DNA of 64,000 nucleotides from Bacteroides gallinarum DSM 18171 = JCM 13658. GTDB taxonomy: Bacteria; Bacteroidota; Bacteroidia; Bacteroidales; Bacteroidaceae. The stretch spans positions 1-64,000 of the forward strand of contig NZ_KB894137.1 in the NCBI RefSeq assembly GCF_000374365.1, given 5' to 3'. The notes beneath the pieces were generated by a model. The model was not told the DNA's origin. It searched no databases and was given only the letters and a program-made list of their open reading frames with translations. Positions 44,038 through 52,126 of this stretch are shown here, one piece after another; position 1 is the stretch's first letter; each line of letters opens with the position of its first letter. The translations under genes were made by a program, and so were the position numbers.

Positions 44038-44898
44038 ATGAGACAATTAAAAATTACCAAAAGTATCACTAACAGAGAGAGCGCTTCTCTTGACAAGTAT
44101 TTGCAGGAAATCGGCCGCGAGGACCTTATTACAGTCGAGGAAGAGGTAGAGCTCGCTCAGCGCATCCGCAAGGGTGACCGTGTTGCACTGGAAAAGCTGA
44201 CACGTGCCAATCTGCGTTTCGTTGTATCTGTAGCCAAACAGTACCAGAACCAGGGTTTGAGTTTGCCCGACTTGATTAACGAGGGCAATTTAGGACTGAT
44301 AAAGGCTGCCGAAAAGTTCGATGAAACACGTGGTTTCAAGTTTATCAGCTACGCGGTATGGTGGATACGTCAGTCCATTTTGCAGGCTTTGGCAGAACAG
44401 TCGCGCATCGTGCGCCTTCCCTTGAACCAGGTAGGGTCGCTGAATAAAATCAGCAAGGCTTTTTCCAAGTTCGAGCAGGAGAACGAGCGCCGTCCGTCTC
44501 CCGAGGAGCTTGCCGATGAACTGGAAATCCCCGTCGATAAAATCTCCGATACGCTGAAGGTTTCCGGCCGCCATATTTCGGTGGACGCACCTTTCGTTGA
44601 AGGAGAGGACAACAGTCTGCTCGATGTGCTGGTTAATGACGACTCTCCTATGGCCGACCGCTCTTTGGTGAACGAGTCTCTTGCGAGGGAAATTGATAGA
44701 GCTCTTTCTACGTTAACCGATAGGGAAAAAGAAATCATACAGATGTTTTTCGGTATCGGACAGCAGGAAATGACATTAGAGGAAATCGGCGACAAATTCG
44801 GTCTTACCCGTGAGCGTGTCCGCCAGATTAAAGAAAAAGCAATCAGAAGGTTAAGACAAAGTAATCGTAGCAAATTGCTCAAATCTTATTTGGGATAA
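44038..44898 (+). CDS. rpoD: Primary RNA polymerase sigma factor
   Basis: A 286-residue group 1 sigma-70 factor of the short Bacteroidetes form without region 1.1. Region 1.2 ([20 protein letters not shown]), region 2 ([39 protein letters not shown]), region 3 ([16 protein letters not shown]) and region 4 with the helix-turn-helix ([20 protein letters not shown]) are present. It directs transcription from TTTG/TAnnTTTG promoters in this phylum. A single-gene unit; a stem with ccggc/gccgg and a T-run follows at about 44942-44972. Confidence 0.97.
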   Translation: MRQLKITKSITNRESASLDKYLQEIGREDLITVEEEVELAQRIRKGDRVALEKLTRANLRFVVSVAKQYQNQGLSLPDLINEGNLGLIKAAEKFDETRGFKFISYAVWWIRQSILQALAEQSRIVRLPLNQVGSLNKISKAFSKFEQENERRPSPEELADELEIPVDKISDTLKVSGRHISVDAPFVEGEDNSLLDVLVNDDSPMADRSLVNESLAREIDRALSTLTDREKEIIQMFFGIGQQEMTLEEIGDKFGLTRERVRQIKEKAIRRLRQSNRSKLLKSYLG

Positions 44899-45026
44899 AT
44901 AAGAAATATCAGTTTCTGACAAATAAAGAAATTAAGGAAGCCGGCGGGTCCCAATGCGGACAGCCGGTTTTTTATTGCCTTCGGGTGAGATAAGCTGCAC
45001 TTTGATGCAAAAAATAGGCGGCTTAT

Positions 45027-45057
45027 TTTGTTCTGCTTCCGGTTTACATTATCTTTG
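45027..45057 (+). promoter_or_regulatory. Promoter with -33 and -7 boxes
   Basis: TTTG at 45027-45030 and TATCTTTG at 45050-45057 with 19 bp between, 26 bp before the next start codon. A consensus Bacteroides promoter. Confidence 0.75.
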
Positions 45058-45083
45058 CCCCGTTAAATAAACGAATAGAAGTT

Positions 45084-45476
45084 ATGAAGCACGTAAAAAT
45101 AGTATTTGCAGTGATGCTCGTCTTTACTCTGTGTACGGCATTTACAATGAAAAGCAACAAGCCCGTCTACGCTTTCGGTATAGCGGCATCTTTCAACGAC
45201 TCGGTAGTGTATTATACGGAAATCCAGGTGCTGGATAGCGCCGTGCTGGATAAGAACGGCTTTCTGCCCAAGCGCGACTTATACAGCTACCAGTTGAAGA
45301 ACTACCTAGAATACGATTTGAAGAAACCCGATTATACGTGTATGGTCTACTTCAGCGAGAGCAAGAAGAAGTTGGAGAAAGAAGCTTCCAAGGTAAAGGC
45401 GAAATATAAGAAAGGGACAATGCTGCTGCAAGCTATCGAACCGGACAAGTTCAGCTTTAAGAAACCGGAAGAATAA
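45084..45476 (+). CDS. Small exported protein of unknown function
   Basis: A 130-residue protein with a signal-like hydrophobic start (IVFAVMLVFTLCTAFTM), so probably periplasmic or envelope-bound. The mature part has a mixed beta pattern (VVYYTEIQVLDSAVLDKNGF, YTCMVYFSESKKKLEKEASK) and a Lys-rich end. I do not recognise a family. It has its own good promoter and lies 22 bp before the clostripain-type peptidase gene, likely in one operon. Confidence 0.75.
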   Translation: MKHVKIVFAVMLVFTLCTAFTMKSNKPVYAFGIAASFNDSVVYYTEIQVLDSAVLDKNGFLPKRDLYSYQLKNYLEYDLKKPDYTCMVYFSESKKKLEKEASKVKAKYKKGTMLLQAIEPDKFSFKKPEE

Positions 45477-45498
45477 TTATTAATCCGGAATTATACGA

Positions 45499-46722
45499 AT
45501 GACTATGAGATTGAAGCTTTATACCCTGCTATGCATATCCTTTCTTTTTCTGTTTACTGCGTGTAACCAGGACGACGACCCTGTCGCTCCCGAGGCAGGT
45601 AGCAAGACCGTGCTTGTATATATCGTGGCAGATAATAGTTTAGCCTCGTTTGCAAAACAGGATGTGGAAGAGATGATGAAGGGTATGGAGCTTGTAGATT
45701 CATCATCCTATAATCTGTTGGTGTATCAGGACGACAAGAGCACACCCGTCTTGTTCCGCATTGCAAAGGACAAGAAAGGCAATGTCGAAAAGAAGATTAT
45801 CAAGGAATATGCAGAGCAGGTATCTACGGATACATCTGTGATGCAGGAGGTAATGCACCGCGCCTTTTATGAATATCCGGCGGACAGCTACGGGCTGGTT
45901 TACTGGTCGCATGCAGACGGCTGGATTCCTTATCCGGTTCCTTCCGCTTCCACCCGTTGGATAGGACAGGACACCGGAGGGTGGCAAGATAACCGCATGA
46001 ATATATCCGATTTCCTGGCTGTGCTGGACGATGATATGCCGCATTTCGATTTTATTATGTTCGATGCGTGTTTTATGATGTCGGTGGAGGTGGCCTATGC
46101 GGTGCGCAACTATACCGACTACTATATGGGATGCCCTACGGAAACCCCTGGACCGGGTGCTCCCTATGATAAGGTTGTCCCCCTGATGTTTAAACAAGAT
46201 GCGGTAGTTCAAATGGCGAAAGCTTATTTCAATCATTATTATGCAAACTATAAGGCGGGTGTAGATATCTTGGATACGAATTGGACGGGAGGGGTTTCTG
46301 TTGCAGTTTTGAGAACTTCGGAACTTAACAAATTGGCTACAGTTACTAATCAGGTTTTACAGGCTAATGTTGTATTAGAGGAACTCCGTACTGATGTTTT
46401 TGATTATGATAAACGTACTATGAGCGATGGGCATATAGGATATTTTGACATGCAAGAAATGATGCGACATCTGACAGATGATGCAGGATATGAGCTATGG
46501 AAACAAGCCTTCGACTCTGCCCTTGTTTATTGGAGTACTACAGAAAAAAACTATTCCTCTTATGCTGATTATAGATTTGATTCTGTTTTCGGTATGTTCT
46601 CGATGAAAGATACCAACGGTGTCACGCATTACATCCCCCTTTCCACCGATTCCCAGGCTGCCGCCGCATACCGTTCTACGGCTTGGTATACTGCTGCCGG
46701 TCTCGATAAGATAGGGTGGTAG
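45499..46722 (+). CDS. Clostripain-family (C11) cysteine peptidase lipoprotein
   Basis: A 407-residue envelope lipoprotein: the signal ends LFTAC (Cys21). The C11 core has His138 in LVYWSHADGW and Cys191 in FIMFDACFMMSVEVAYAV, with the usual strand VLVYIVADNSL before them. Such peptidases cut after basic residues. Codon use changes inside the gene: about 46220-46600 is clearly AT-rich while both flanks are GC-richer, which suggests gene conversion or a mosaic origin. The frame is intact. Confidence 0.88.
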   Translation: MTMRLKLYTLLCISFLFLFTACNQDDDPVAPEAGSKTVLVYIVADNSLASFAKQDVEEMMKGMELVDSSSYNLLVYQDDKSTPVLFRIAKDKKGNVEKKIIKEYAEQVSTDTSVMQEVMHRAFYEYPADSYGLVYWSHADGWIPYPVPSASTRWIGQDTGGWQDNRMNISDFLAVLDDDMPHFDFIMFDACFMMSVEVAYAVRNYTDYYMGCPTETPGPGAPYDKVVPLMFKQDAVVQMAKAYFNHYYANYKAGVDILDTNWTGGVSVAVLRTSELNKLATVTNQVLQANVVLEELRTDVFDYDKRTMSDGHIGYFDMQEMMRHLTDDAGYELWKQAFDSALVYWSTTEKNYSSYADYRFDSVFGMFSMKDTNGVTHYIPLSTDSQAAAAYRSTAWYTAAGLDKIGW

Positions 46723-46742
46723 CGTAGGGGCTGTTTCTCTGT

Positions 46743-47216
46743 TTATTCGTGGTGGTACGGTCCGCCGTTCAGTATCGTCATGGCACGGTATAGCTGTTCC
46801 ACGAAGATAAGCCTTATCATCTGGTGCGAAAAGGTCATGCGCGAAAGAGAGAGTTTCTCGTGTGCCGCTTCATAGACTTTGGGAGAGAAACCGTACGGAC
46901 CTCCGATAATAAAAACCAGCCGTTTGTTTACGGTGTTCATCTTGCGCTTCATATAGTCTGCAAACTCTATGGAGCGCATTTCTTTTCCGCCTTCGTCCAG
47001 CAGCACTACTACATCGCCCGGTTGGAGAGCTTTCAATATCAGTTCGCCTTCTTTCTCCTTTTGCACTTCCGTGGAAAGGTTCTTCGTATTTTTCAACTCC
47101 GGAATAACCTCCATATCGAACGAAAGATAGCGCCGGGTGCGCTGTATGTAGTCATTGATAGCTGTAATGAAATGTTGTTCTACGGTTCGTCCTACGACGA
47201 GCAAAGTCGTTTTCAT
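46743..47216 (-). CDS. rlmH: 23S rRNA pseudouridine-1915 N3-methyltransferase
   Basis: A 157-residue SPOUT-fold methyltransferase that methylates pseudouridine 1915 of 23S rRNA in the whole ribosome. The knotted SAM-binding site is seen in VFIIGGPYGFS and LSRMTFSHQMIRLIFVEQLYRA, and the N-terminus (KTTLLVVGRTVEQHF) fits. The length is normal. It is convergent with the peptidase gene. Confidence 0.95.
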   Translation of the reverse strand: MKTTLLVVGRTVEQHFITAINDYIQRTRRYLSFDMEVIPELKNTKNLSTEVQKEKEGELILKALQPGDVVVLLDEGGKEMRSIEFADYMKRKMNTVNKRLVFIIGGPYGFSPKVYEAAHEKLSLSRMTFSHQMIRLIFVEQLYRAMTILNGGPYHHE

Positions 47217-47284
47217 GCAAATTACTGATTTTGGTGCAAAAATACTCCTTTCCTGCGAGAATACAGCTCTCCTCCGTGTATTAT

Positions 47285-47530
47285 TTATTCCTTCTGCAAG
47301 GCAGACGTGATTCTTTCTGTAAGGTAGGCATAATTCCTTCTGAAGGCGGACGTAATTCTTTCCGTAAGCCGTGACAATTCGTTCTGCAAGCTGGATTTAT
47401 TTGTCCCATGAGCCGGATTTATTCGTTCCATAGGCTGGATTTATCCGTTCCGCAAGCCGAATCTATTTACCTCGTAAGCCGAATCCGTTCGTTCTGCAAG
47501 CCGGGCTAATCCGCCCTGTGGAATGCTTCG
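47285..47530. repeat. Degenerate 22-bp tandem repeat, about eleven units
   Basis: Units such as ggatttattcgttccatagg and variants with gttctgcaagcc recur about every 22 bp. The central five copies are the clearest. It fills most of the divergent gap between rlmH and the DUF4783 gene. The remaining parts (47217-47284, 47531-47639) hold only short leaders and a -7 box TACCTTTG at 47610-47617 for the rightward gene. Confidence 0.85.
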
Positions 47531-47639
47531 GCTCTACCGTGATGTAGGTAGTTTTGGAAGGTTAATTAAATAAAAACGCGCTTTTTTCTTGTTATTTGCG
47601 AGATTTGCTTACCTTTGCCTATCATTAATACTTGTGAAA

Positions 47640-48032
47640 ATGAATAAACGAGTAGTAATATTGTGCGCCTGCCTCTTTATCTGGACGGTTTCGGTCATGG
47701 CACAAGACGTGCCGGAGGGAGTCGTTGCCGCCTTTAAAAAAGGAGATTCCCGGAACCTGAACGGATATTTGAGCGACAAGGTAGAGCTGATTCTCGAAAA
47801 CCGCCCGATTAACGTAGACCGCGGAACGGCAGAGGGGAAAATGGCAGCTTTCTTTTCCGGCAACCAGGTCAGCGGTTTTACAGTGAACCACCAGGGCAAA
47901 CGCGATGAGTCGGGCTTCATTATCGGCACATTGGCAACCGCGAACGGCAATTTCCGGGTGAACTGCTTCTTTAGGAAAGCGGCAAGCAAATATGTGATAC
48001 ATCAAATAAGAATAGATAAGACAAATGAATAA
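47640..48032 (+). CDS. Exported DUF4783 protein
   Basis: A 130-residue protein with a signal peptide (RVVILCACLFIWTVSVMAQ, cleavage after AQ or MA). The mature part (VPEGVVAAFKKGDSRNLNGY, then GKMAAFFSGNQVSGFTVNHQ) has the NTF2-like look of Bacteroidetes DUF4783. Function unknown. The ATG at 47640 is chosen since an upstream in-frame start at 47589 precedes the -7 box. It overlaps nadC by 8 bp. Confidence 0.82.
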   Translation: MNKRVVILCACLFIWTVSVMAQDVPEGVVAAFKKGDSRNLNGYLSDKVELILENRPINVDRGTAEGKMAAFFSGNQVSGFTVNHQGKRDESGFIIGTLATANGNFRVNCFFRKAASKYVIHQIRIDKTNE

Positions 48033-48873
48033 GGAAGAAGAATTGATTGACAGGCTAATCGACCTGGCATTTGCCGAGGATATAGGCGACGGCGACCATA
48101 CCACTCTTTCGTGCATTCCCGATACGGCAATGGGCAAGTCCAAGCTTTTGATTAAGGAAGCCGGTATCCTTGCCGGTATCGAAGTGGCTAAGGAAGTTTT
48201 CCGCCGTTTCGACCCCACCATGAAAGTGGAAGTGTTCATCGGCGACGGTGCGGAGGTAAAACCGGGCGATGTGGCTATGGTCGTAGAGGGCAAGGTGCAG
48301 TCTTTGTTGCAGACCGAACGCCTGATGCTGAACATCATGCAGCGCATGAGCGGCATCGCTACCATGACGCATAAGTATGCCGAAAAGCTGAAAGGCACGA
48401 ATACCCGCGTGCTCGATACCCGCAAGACCACTCCCGGTATGCGTATCCTGGAGAAAATGGCGGTAAAGATAGGCGGAGGTGTGAACCACCGGATTGGGCT
48501 GTTCGACATGATTTTGCTGAAAGACAACCATGTGGATTTCGCAGGCGGTATAGACAAGGCCATTACCCGCGCCAAGGAATATTGCAGGGAGAAAGGCAAA
48601 GACCTCAAGATAGAAATCGAAGTGCGTAACTTCGACGAATTGCAGCAAGTGCTCGACTTGGGCGGTGTAGACCGCATCATGTTCGATAACTTTACACCCG
48701 AAATGACGAAGAAAGCCGTAGAAATGGTGGCAGGCCGTTACGAAACGGAGTCTTCCGGCGGCATCACCTTCGATACGCTGCGCGACTATGCCGAATGCGG
48801 CGTGGACTTTATTTCGGTAGGTGCGCTGACACATTCCGTAAAAGGCCTGGATATGAGCTTCAAGGCATGCTGA
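48025..48873 (+). CDS. nadC: Nicotinate-nucleotide pyrophosphorylase
   Basis: A 282-residue quinolinate phosphoribosyltransferase of NAD synthesis. AEDIGDGDHTTLSCIPD, the LLQTERLMLNIMQRMSGIAT helix, the RVLDTRKTTPGMRILEKMAV active-site loop, HRIGLFDMILLKDNH and the C-terminal GVDFISVGALTHSVKGLDMS are all standard. The length is normal. It overlaps the DUF4783 gene and is followed by a strong terminator. Confidence 0.97.
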   Translation: MNKEEELIDRLIDLAFAEDIGDGDHTTLSCIPDTAMGKSKLLIKEAGILAGIEVAKEVFRRFDPTMKVEVFIGDGAEVKPGDVAMVVEGKVQSLLQTERLMLNIMQRMSGIATMTHKYAEKLKGTNTRVLDTRKTTPGMRILEKMAVKIGGGVNHRIGLFDMILLKDNHVDFAGGIDKAITRAKEYCREKGKDLKIEIEVRNFDELQQVLDLGGVDRIMFDNFTPEMTKKAVEMVAGRYETESSGGITFDTLRDYAECGVDFISVGALTHSVKGLDMSFKAC

Positions 48874-48904
48874 CAAAATGCCTGCGCTTGTAATTCGGAT
48901 AAAA

Positions 48905-48965
48905 AATAAGACCTTCTGTAAGGATTGCATTGTAGAAGCAAGCTTATGGAAGGTCTTTTATTTAT
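48905..48965 (+). terminator. Terminator after nadC
   Basis: A 9-bp stem (aagaccttc with gaaggtctt) closing a longer loop, followed by a T-rich stretch on the plus strand. Confidence 0.7.
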
Positions 48966-49016
48966 TCCGCAATTCTTTAACTTCTTTTTAGAGATTCTGT
49001 TGCAGCATTCTGCCGG

Positions 49017-49628
49017 ATGCTGCGTCTAACTGATAAACGACGCAAAGAGGCGTCCGTAAAACGAGCACTGACATTGGAAAACGAGATAGAACTGATAGAG
49101 GGCTGCCGGGCAGGAAAGGATTCCGCCCGAAAGGAACTTTACACTCTATATTCCAGGCAGATGCTGGCGGTGTGCTACCGCTATACGGGCGATATGGATG
49201 CGGCGCACGATGTTTTGCACGACGGCTTTATCAAAATCTTCACCCACTTCACGTTCCGCGGCGAATGCGCGCTGGGCACGTGGGTAACGAGGGTAATGGT
49301 GACACAAGCTATCGACTACCTGCGGAAGCAACACCGTCTCAGCCAGTTGGTGGTGAACGAGGAGCGGCTTCCCGATGTGCTGGACGAAACGGACGTTGCC
49401 CAGAGCGGAAACCGACTTACGGAAGAAGTGCTGATGAGCTTTGTGGCGGAACTTCCCGACGGCTGCCGTACGGTGTTCAACCTGTACGTGTTCGAGGAGA
49501 AGTCGCACAAGGAAATAGCGGAACTGCTCCACATCAAGGAACATTCCTCTACCTCGCAGTTGCATCGTGCCAAATGTATGTTAGCGAAAAGAATTAAAGA
49601 ATATACCGAACATGAGAGAAAAAGATGA
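49017..49628 (+). CDS. ECF-type RNA polymerase sigma factor
   Basis: A 203-residue sigma-70 family factor with only regions 2 and 4. Region 2 has YTLYSRQMLAVCYRYTGDMD, DAAHDVLHDGFIKIFTHFTF and a WVTRVMVTQAIDYLRK stretch; region 4 has LPDGCRTVFNLYVFEEKSHKEIAELLHIKEHSSTSQLHRAK. It is cotranscribed and overlaps by 17 bp with a membrane protein that is the probable anti-sigma factor. The inducing signal is unknown. Confidence 0.92.
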   Translation: MLRLTDKRRKEASVKRALTLENEIELIEGCRAGKDSARKELYTLYSRQMLAVCYRYTGDMDAAHDVLHDGFIKIFTHFTFRGECALGTWVTRVMVTQAIDYLRKQHRLSQLVVNEERLPDVLDETDVAQSGNRLTEEVLMSFVAELPDGCRTVFNLYVFEEKSHKEIAELLHIKEHSSTSQLHRAKCMLAKRIKEYTEHERKR

Positions 49629-50697
49629 AATAACCGGATTGTTCCGCAGCCGCCTGAACGGTGCGGAGATGACGGTGCGCGAGGGCTTCTGGGAGAAGTT
49701 GCAGGAAGATATGCCCCTTTCTGCCGCAAGCCGTAAAAAGACCGCCTTCCTTTCTCCGAAGTATTACCGGGTGGCGGCTGCCGCCTCCGTTGTATTTGTG
49801 TTGGGGGCTGCTTCGGCCGCTTTCTGGTATTTCTCTCCGAAAGAAGAGATAAAGGAGGCATTTACACAAGTGGCCGCCCTGACGCCGGAAGGCAGCTTGA
49901 ACGGCGATGCCGTGCAGGAAGCTTTTCCCTCCATACACCAGGCGGCTCCGGCAGCGCAGAACCCCGGTACGAGGCAGCCCGTAAGCGGCATACCCGCAGG
50001 CATGGCCGCCCGGCAGGGAGATGCGGACGAGTCCGTATCCGTCAGGTTTTCCATTACTATCCGCCAGCGGGTACAGGCAGGTGGCGGTTACTTCGGCAAC
50101 GATGCCACCGCACAGGACAGCAATCCTTATCAGCAAACCACCGGCGGGGCAAGCCCGGTTTCCGGTCTCTTTTCTGCCGTTCCGGTAGAGGAGCGGGAAG
50201 CCTCTCCCTTAAAGTACCGGAAAGCGCGTAAGTGGGCGCTGAAGGCAGCCCTCGGGACATCTCTGCCTAAAGGGGATTACCACATGCCGCTCACGGCGGA
50301 GGTTACGGTGGAGCGCAGCCTCAACGGTTGGCTCGCCTTGGAAGCGGGTGTACGGTATAACCGTTTGCATGCCGGTCATGCGCTTCACACCCTGGGCATT
50401 CCCGTGAAGCTGAATATGACGTTGGCAAGTACCCCGAAAGTCGATTTATACGCTACTGTGGGGGGAGCCGCCGATAAATGTATCGCCGGCGCTCCGGACA
50501 ACGGGTTCAATGCCGAGCCCGTCCAGCTCTCGGTAGCGGCAGGCGTAGGGGTACGCTATAAATTGAACGACCGCTTCACCTTGTTTGCCGAACCGTCCGT
50601 GTCCCACCATTTCGATACGGATTCCGAAACCAGGACTTTGCGAACGGAACGCCCCACGAACCTGAATCTTTTGTGCGGGGTACGCATGACTTATTAA
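49612..50697 (+). CDS. Probable anti-sigma membrane protein with beta-barrel-like C-terminus
   Basis: A 361-residue protein. Residues 1-45 are polar and helical (GLFRSRLNGAEMTVREGFWE), as in cytosolic anti-sigma regions; one membrane helix follows at about 52-73 (VAAAASVVFVLGAASAAFWY). A low-complexity linker leads to a C-terminal part from about residue 205 with alternating strands (KWALKAALGTSLPKGDY, LALEAGVRYNRL, FTLFAEPSVSHHF) like small outer-membrane beta-barrels. The 17-bp overlap with the sigma gene suggests paired function. How the two halves are placed in the envelope is unclear. Confidence 0.75.
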   Translation: MREKDEITGLFRSRLNGAEMTVREGFWEKLQEDMPLSAASRKKTAFLSPKYYRVAAAASVVFVLGAASAAFWYFSPKEEIKEAFTQVAALTPEGSLNGDAVQEAFPSIHQAAPAAQNPGTRQPVSGIPAGMAARQGDADESVSVRFSITIRQRVQAGGGYFGNDATAQDSNPYQQTTGGASPVSGLFSAVPVEEREASPLKYRKARKWALKAALGTSLPKGDYHMPLTAEVTVERSLNGWLALEAGVRYNRLHAGHALHTLGIPVKLNMTLASTPKVDLYATVGGAADKCIAGAPDNGFNAEPVQLSVAAGVGVRYKLNDRFTLFAEPSVSHHFDTDSETRTLRTERPTNLNLLCGVRMTY

Positions 50698-50718
50698 CCT
50701 TCAAGACAGTACAACAAA

Positions 50719-51264
50719 ATGGACACTCTTTACAGAATATATAGATACGGATACATGGTGCTTGCAGCGGTATGCTGCCTCGCACTTGCTTCTTGCGGTG
50801 AAGAATCGCTGGACTACGAGCATCCGGATGTGGATTTGTTTGTGAAACAACTGAAAGCCGGTAAATACTCCGCCCAAAGCCCCGAGGGGCTGAACAATGT
50901 TCCCAACTTCGCCAAGGAGGACATCGGGGAACTTCTGGAGTATGCCGAGGATTTAACGGTGATACCTTCCTTTCCGTTAGCTCCCGTATCCTATTCGGCA
51001 GGCGGTAAGCTGCGGCTGGGCGAGTGTATCTTGTGGACGGTGGAAACAATCAGGCTTGGGCACAATGCCTCCATGGGGTGTAAAATGGTGCATACCGATG
51101 CTGAGAACTATGAAGGCATTTACTTCCTGACGGATGAAGAGGTGTTGGATGCAGCCGCCCGCTACCGTCGCTGGTGGGAGGGACGGAAATATCCGCGTAC
51201 CATGTGGACTGTAGACCCGTGTTACGACGAACCGCTTTGCGGAAGCGGCTATATGTGGTGGTGA
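50719..51264 (+). CDS. Lipoprotein, probably DUF4943 family
   Basis: A 181-residue protein with a lipoprotein signal (LAAVCCLALASC, Cys27). The mature part has VDLFVKQLKAGKYSAQSPEG, VPNFAKEDIGELLEYAEDL and a Trp-rich end (YRRWWEGR, GSGYMWW). I believe it is the Bacteroidales DUF4943 family; function is unknown. It lies 21 bp after the beta-barrel gene and probably belongs to the ECF sigma operon. Confidence 0.7.
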   Translation: MDTLYRIYRYGYMVLAAVCCLALASCGEESLDYEHPDVDLFVKQLKAGKYSAQSPEGLNNVPNFAKEDIGELLEYAEDLTVIPSFPLAPVSYSAGGKLRLGECILWTVETIRLGHNASMGCKMVHTDAENYEGIYFLTDEEVLDAAARYRRWWEGRKYPRTMWTVDPCYDEPLCGSGYMWW

Positions 51265-51320
51265 GTTCTGAGGGCGGACACGGAATGTCGGGTATAAAAC
51301 ATAAGGTAAAGGAATAACCG

Positions 51321-51992
51321 GTGAAAAATCGTATTCTCTTTTTGGGGCTGCTTTGTGCGGTAGCCTTCCCCCTTTGCGCTCAAGAGTGGACGCCGCAGGA
51401 CTCCTTGCGCCTGCGTCGGTTGCTCGATAGCGAGGGAGAGGTGGAGCTGAACCCGGATGTGCTTAGGGAAATGGGTATCGACACTCCCTGGGGTACTCCG
51501 GAGGCTGAGGAGGATAAGCCGTGGCTGGACTTCGATGTTTCCATGCCCGCACTGCCCCGGACGCCGAAAAAGAAGGTGGTGCTTACCTTGCACCCTTATA
51601 CGGCAAATACCAAATACAACTGGGACCCGGTTTATCAGAAAAAGATTAAGGTGGATAAGAATACGTGGCGGGGCAATCCGTTCTACGAGTTGACGGTACT
51701 CAAGATTTACACTGATTGGGCTAAGACTCCGCTGGATGCCGGGCCGCGCGAGAGTGTGGAGCAGATAGAAGCCACCGGACTGCGGTATATGGTAACCGAA
51801 CGCGCTAACAATATGGCGGTAGGTAGCTGGCGGGGTGTCGGCGGCGGTGCTGTCTCGGGCGATTTCATGCGTCCTTTTACAAAAGATTTCTGGAACAGGA
51901 AGGCTGCCCGGCGGCGTGCGCGTACATTGGAGGTGTTAAGGGCTTATGGCGACTCTGTCAGTGTCCGCCGTAAAGAGGTGGTTGCCGAATAG
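51321..51992 (+). CDS. Exported protein, probably DUF4858 family
   Basis: A 223-residue protein with a signal peptide (RILFLGLLCAVAFPLCAQ). The mature part holds DSLRLRRLLDSEGEVELNPD, MPALPRTPKKKVVLTLHPYT and a basic end (RKAARRRARTLEVLRAYGDS). It resembles Bacteroidales DUF4858, of unknown function. The start is GTG at 51321; no in-frame ATG exists near it. It is the fourth gene of the apparent sigma operon. Confidence 0.72.
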   Translation: MKNRILFLGLLCAVAFPLCAQEWTPQDSLRLRRLLDSEGEVELNPDVLREMGIDTPWGTPEAEEDKPWLDFDVSMPALPRTPKKKVVLTLHPYTANTKYNWDPVYQKKIKVDKNTWRGNPFYELTVLKIYTDWAKTPLDAGPRESVEQIEATGLRYMVTERANNMAVGSWRGVGGGAVSGDFMRPFTKDFWNRKAARRRARTLEVLRAYGDSVSVRRKEVVAE

Positions 51993-52075
51993 GGACGGTC
52001 CGGGCGGCGGGTTCTTGAATATCGAACTTTATCTCTCTTGTTCTTGTTTTTATAAGATAACCCTTAAAGGGTAGG

Positions 52076-52126
52076 ACAATTAAAGGATAGAACGATTAAA
52101 AGATAAAACAATTAAAGGATAAGACA
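52076..52126 (+). repeat. 16-bp tandem repeat abutting a start codon
   Basis: Three exact-length 16-bp units (52076-52091, 52092-52107, 52108-52123) with core attaaaggata end in a fourth partial unit (acaatgg) that contains the ATG at 52127. Each unit carries a purine-rich, ribosome-site-like aaaggata. A further half-unit (cccttaaagggtagg) precedes them. Confidence 0.85.

Noticed and set aside
42289..44046. 585-codon open frame on the minus strand
   Set aside because: Antisense to htrA, with no recognisable domain; the htrA catalytic triad is complete on the plus strand.
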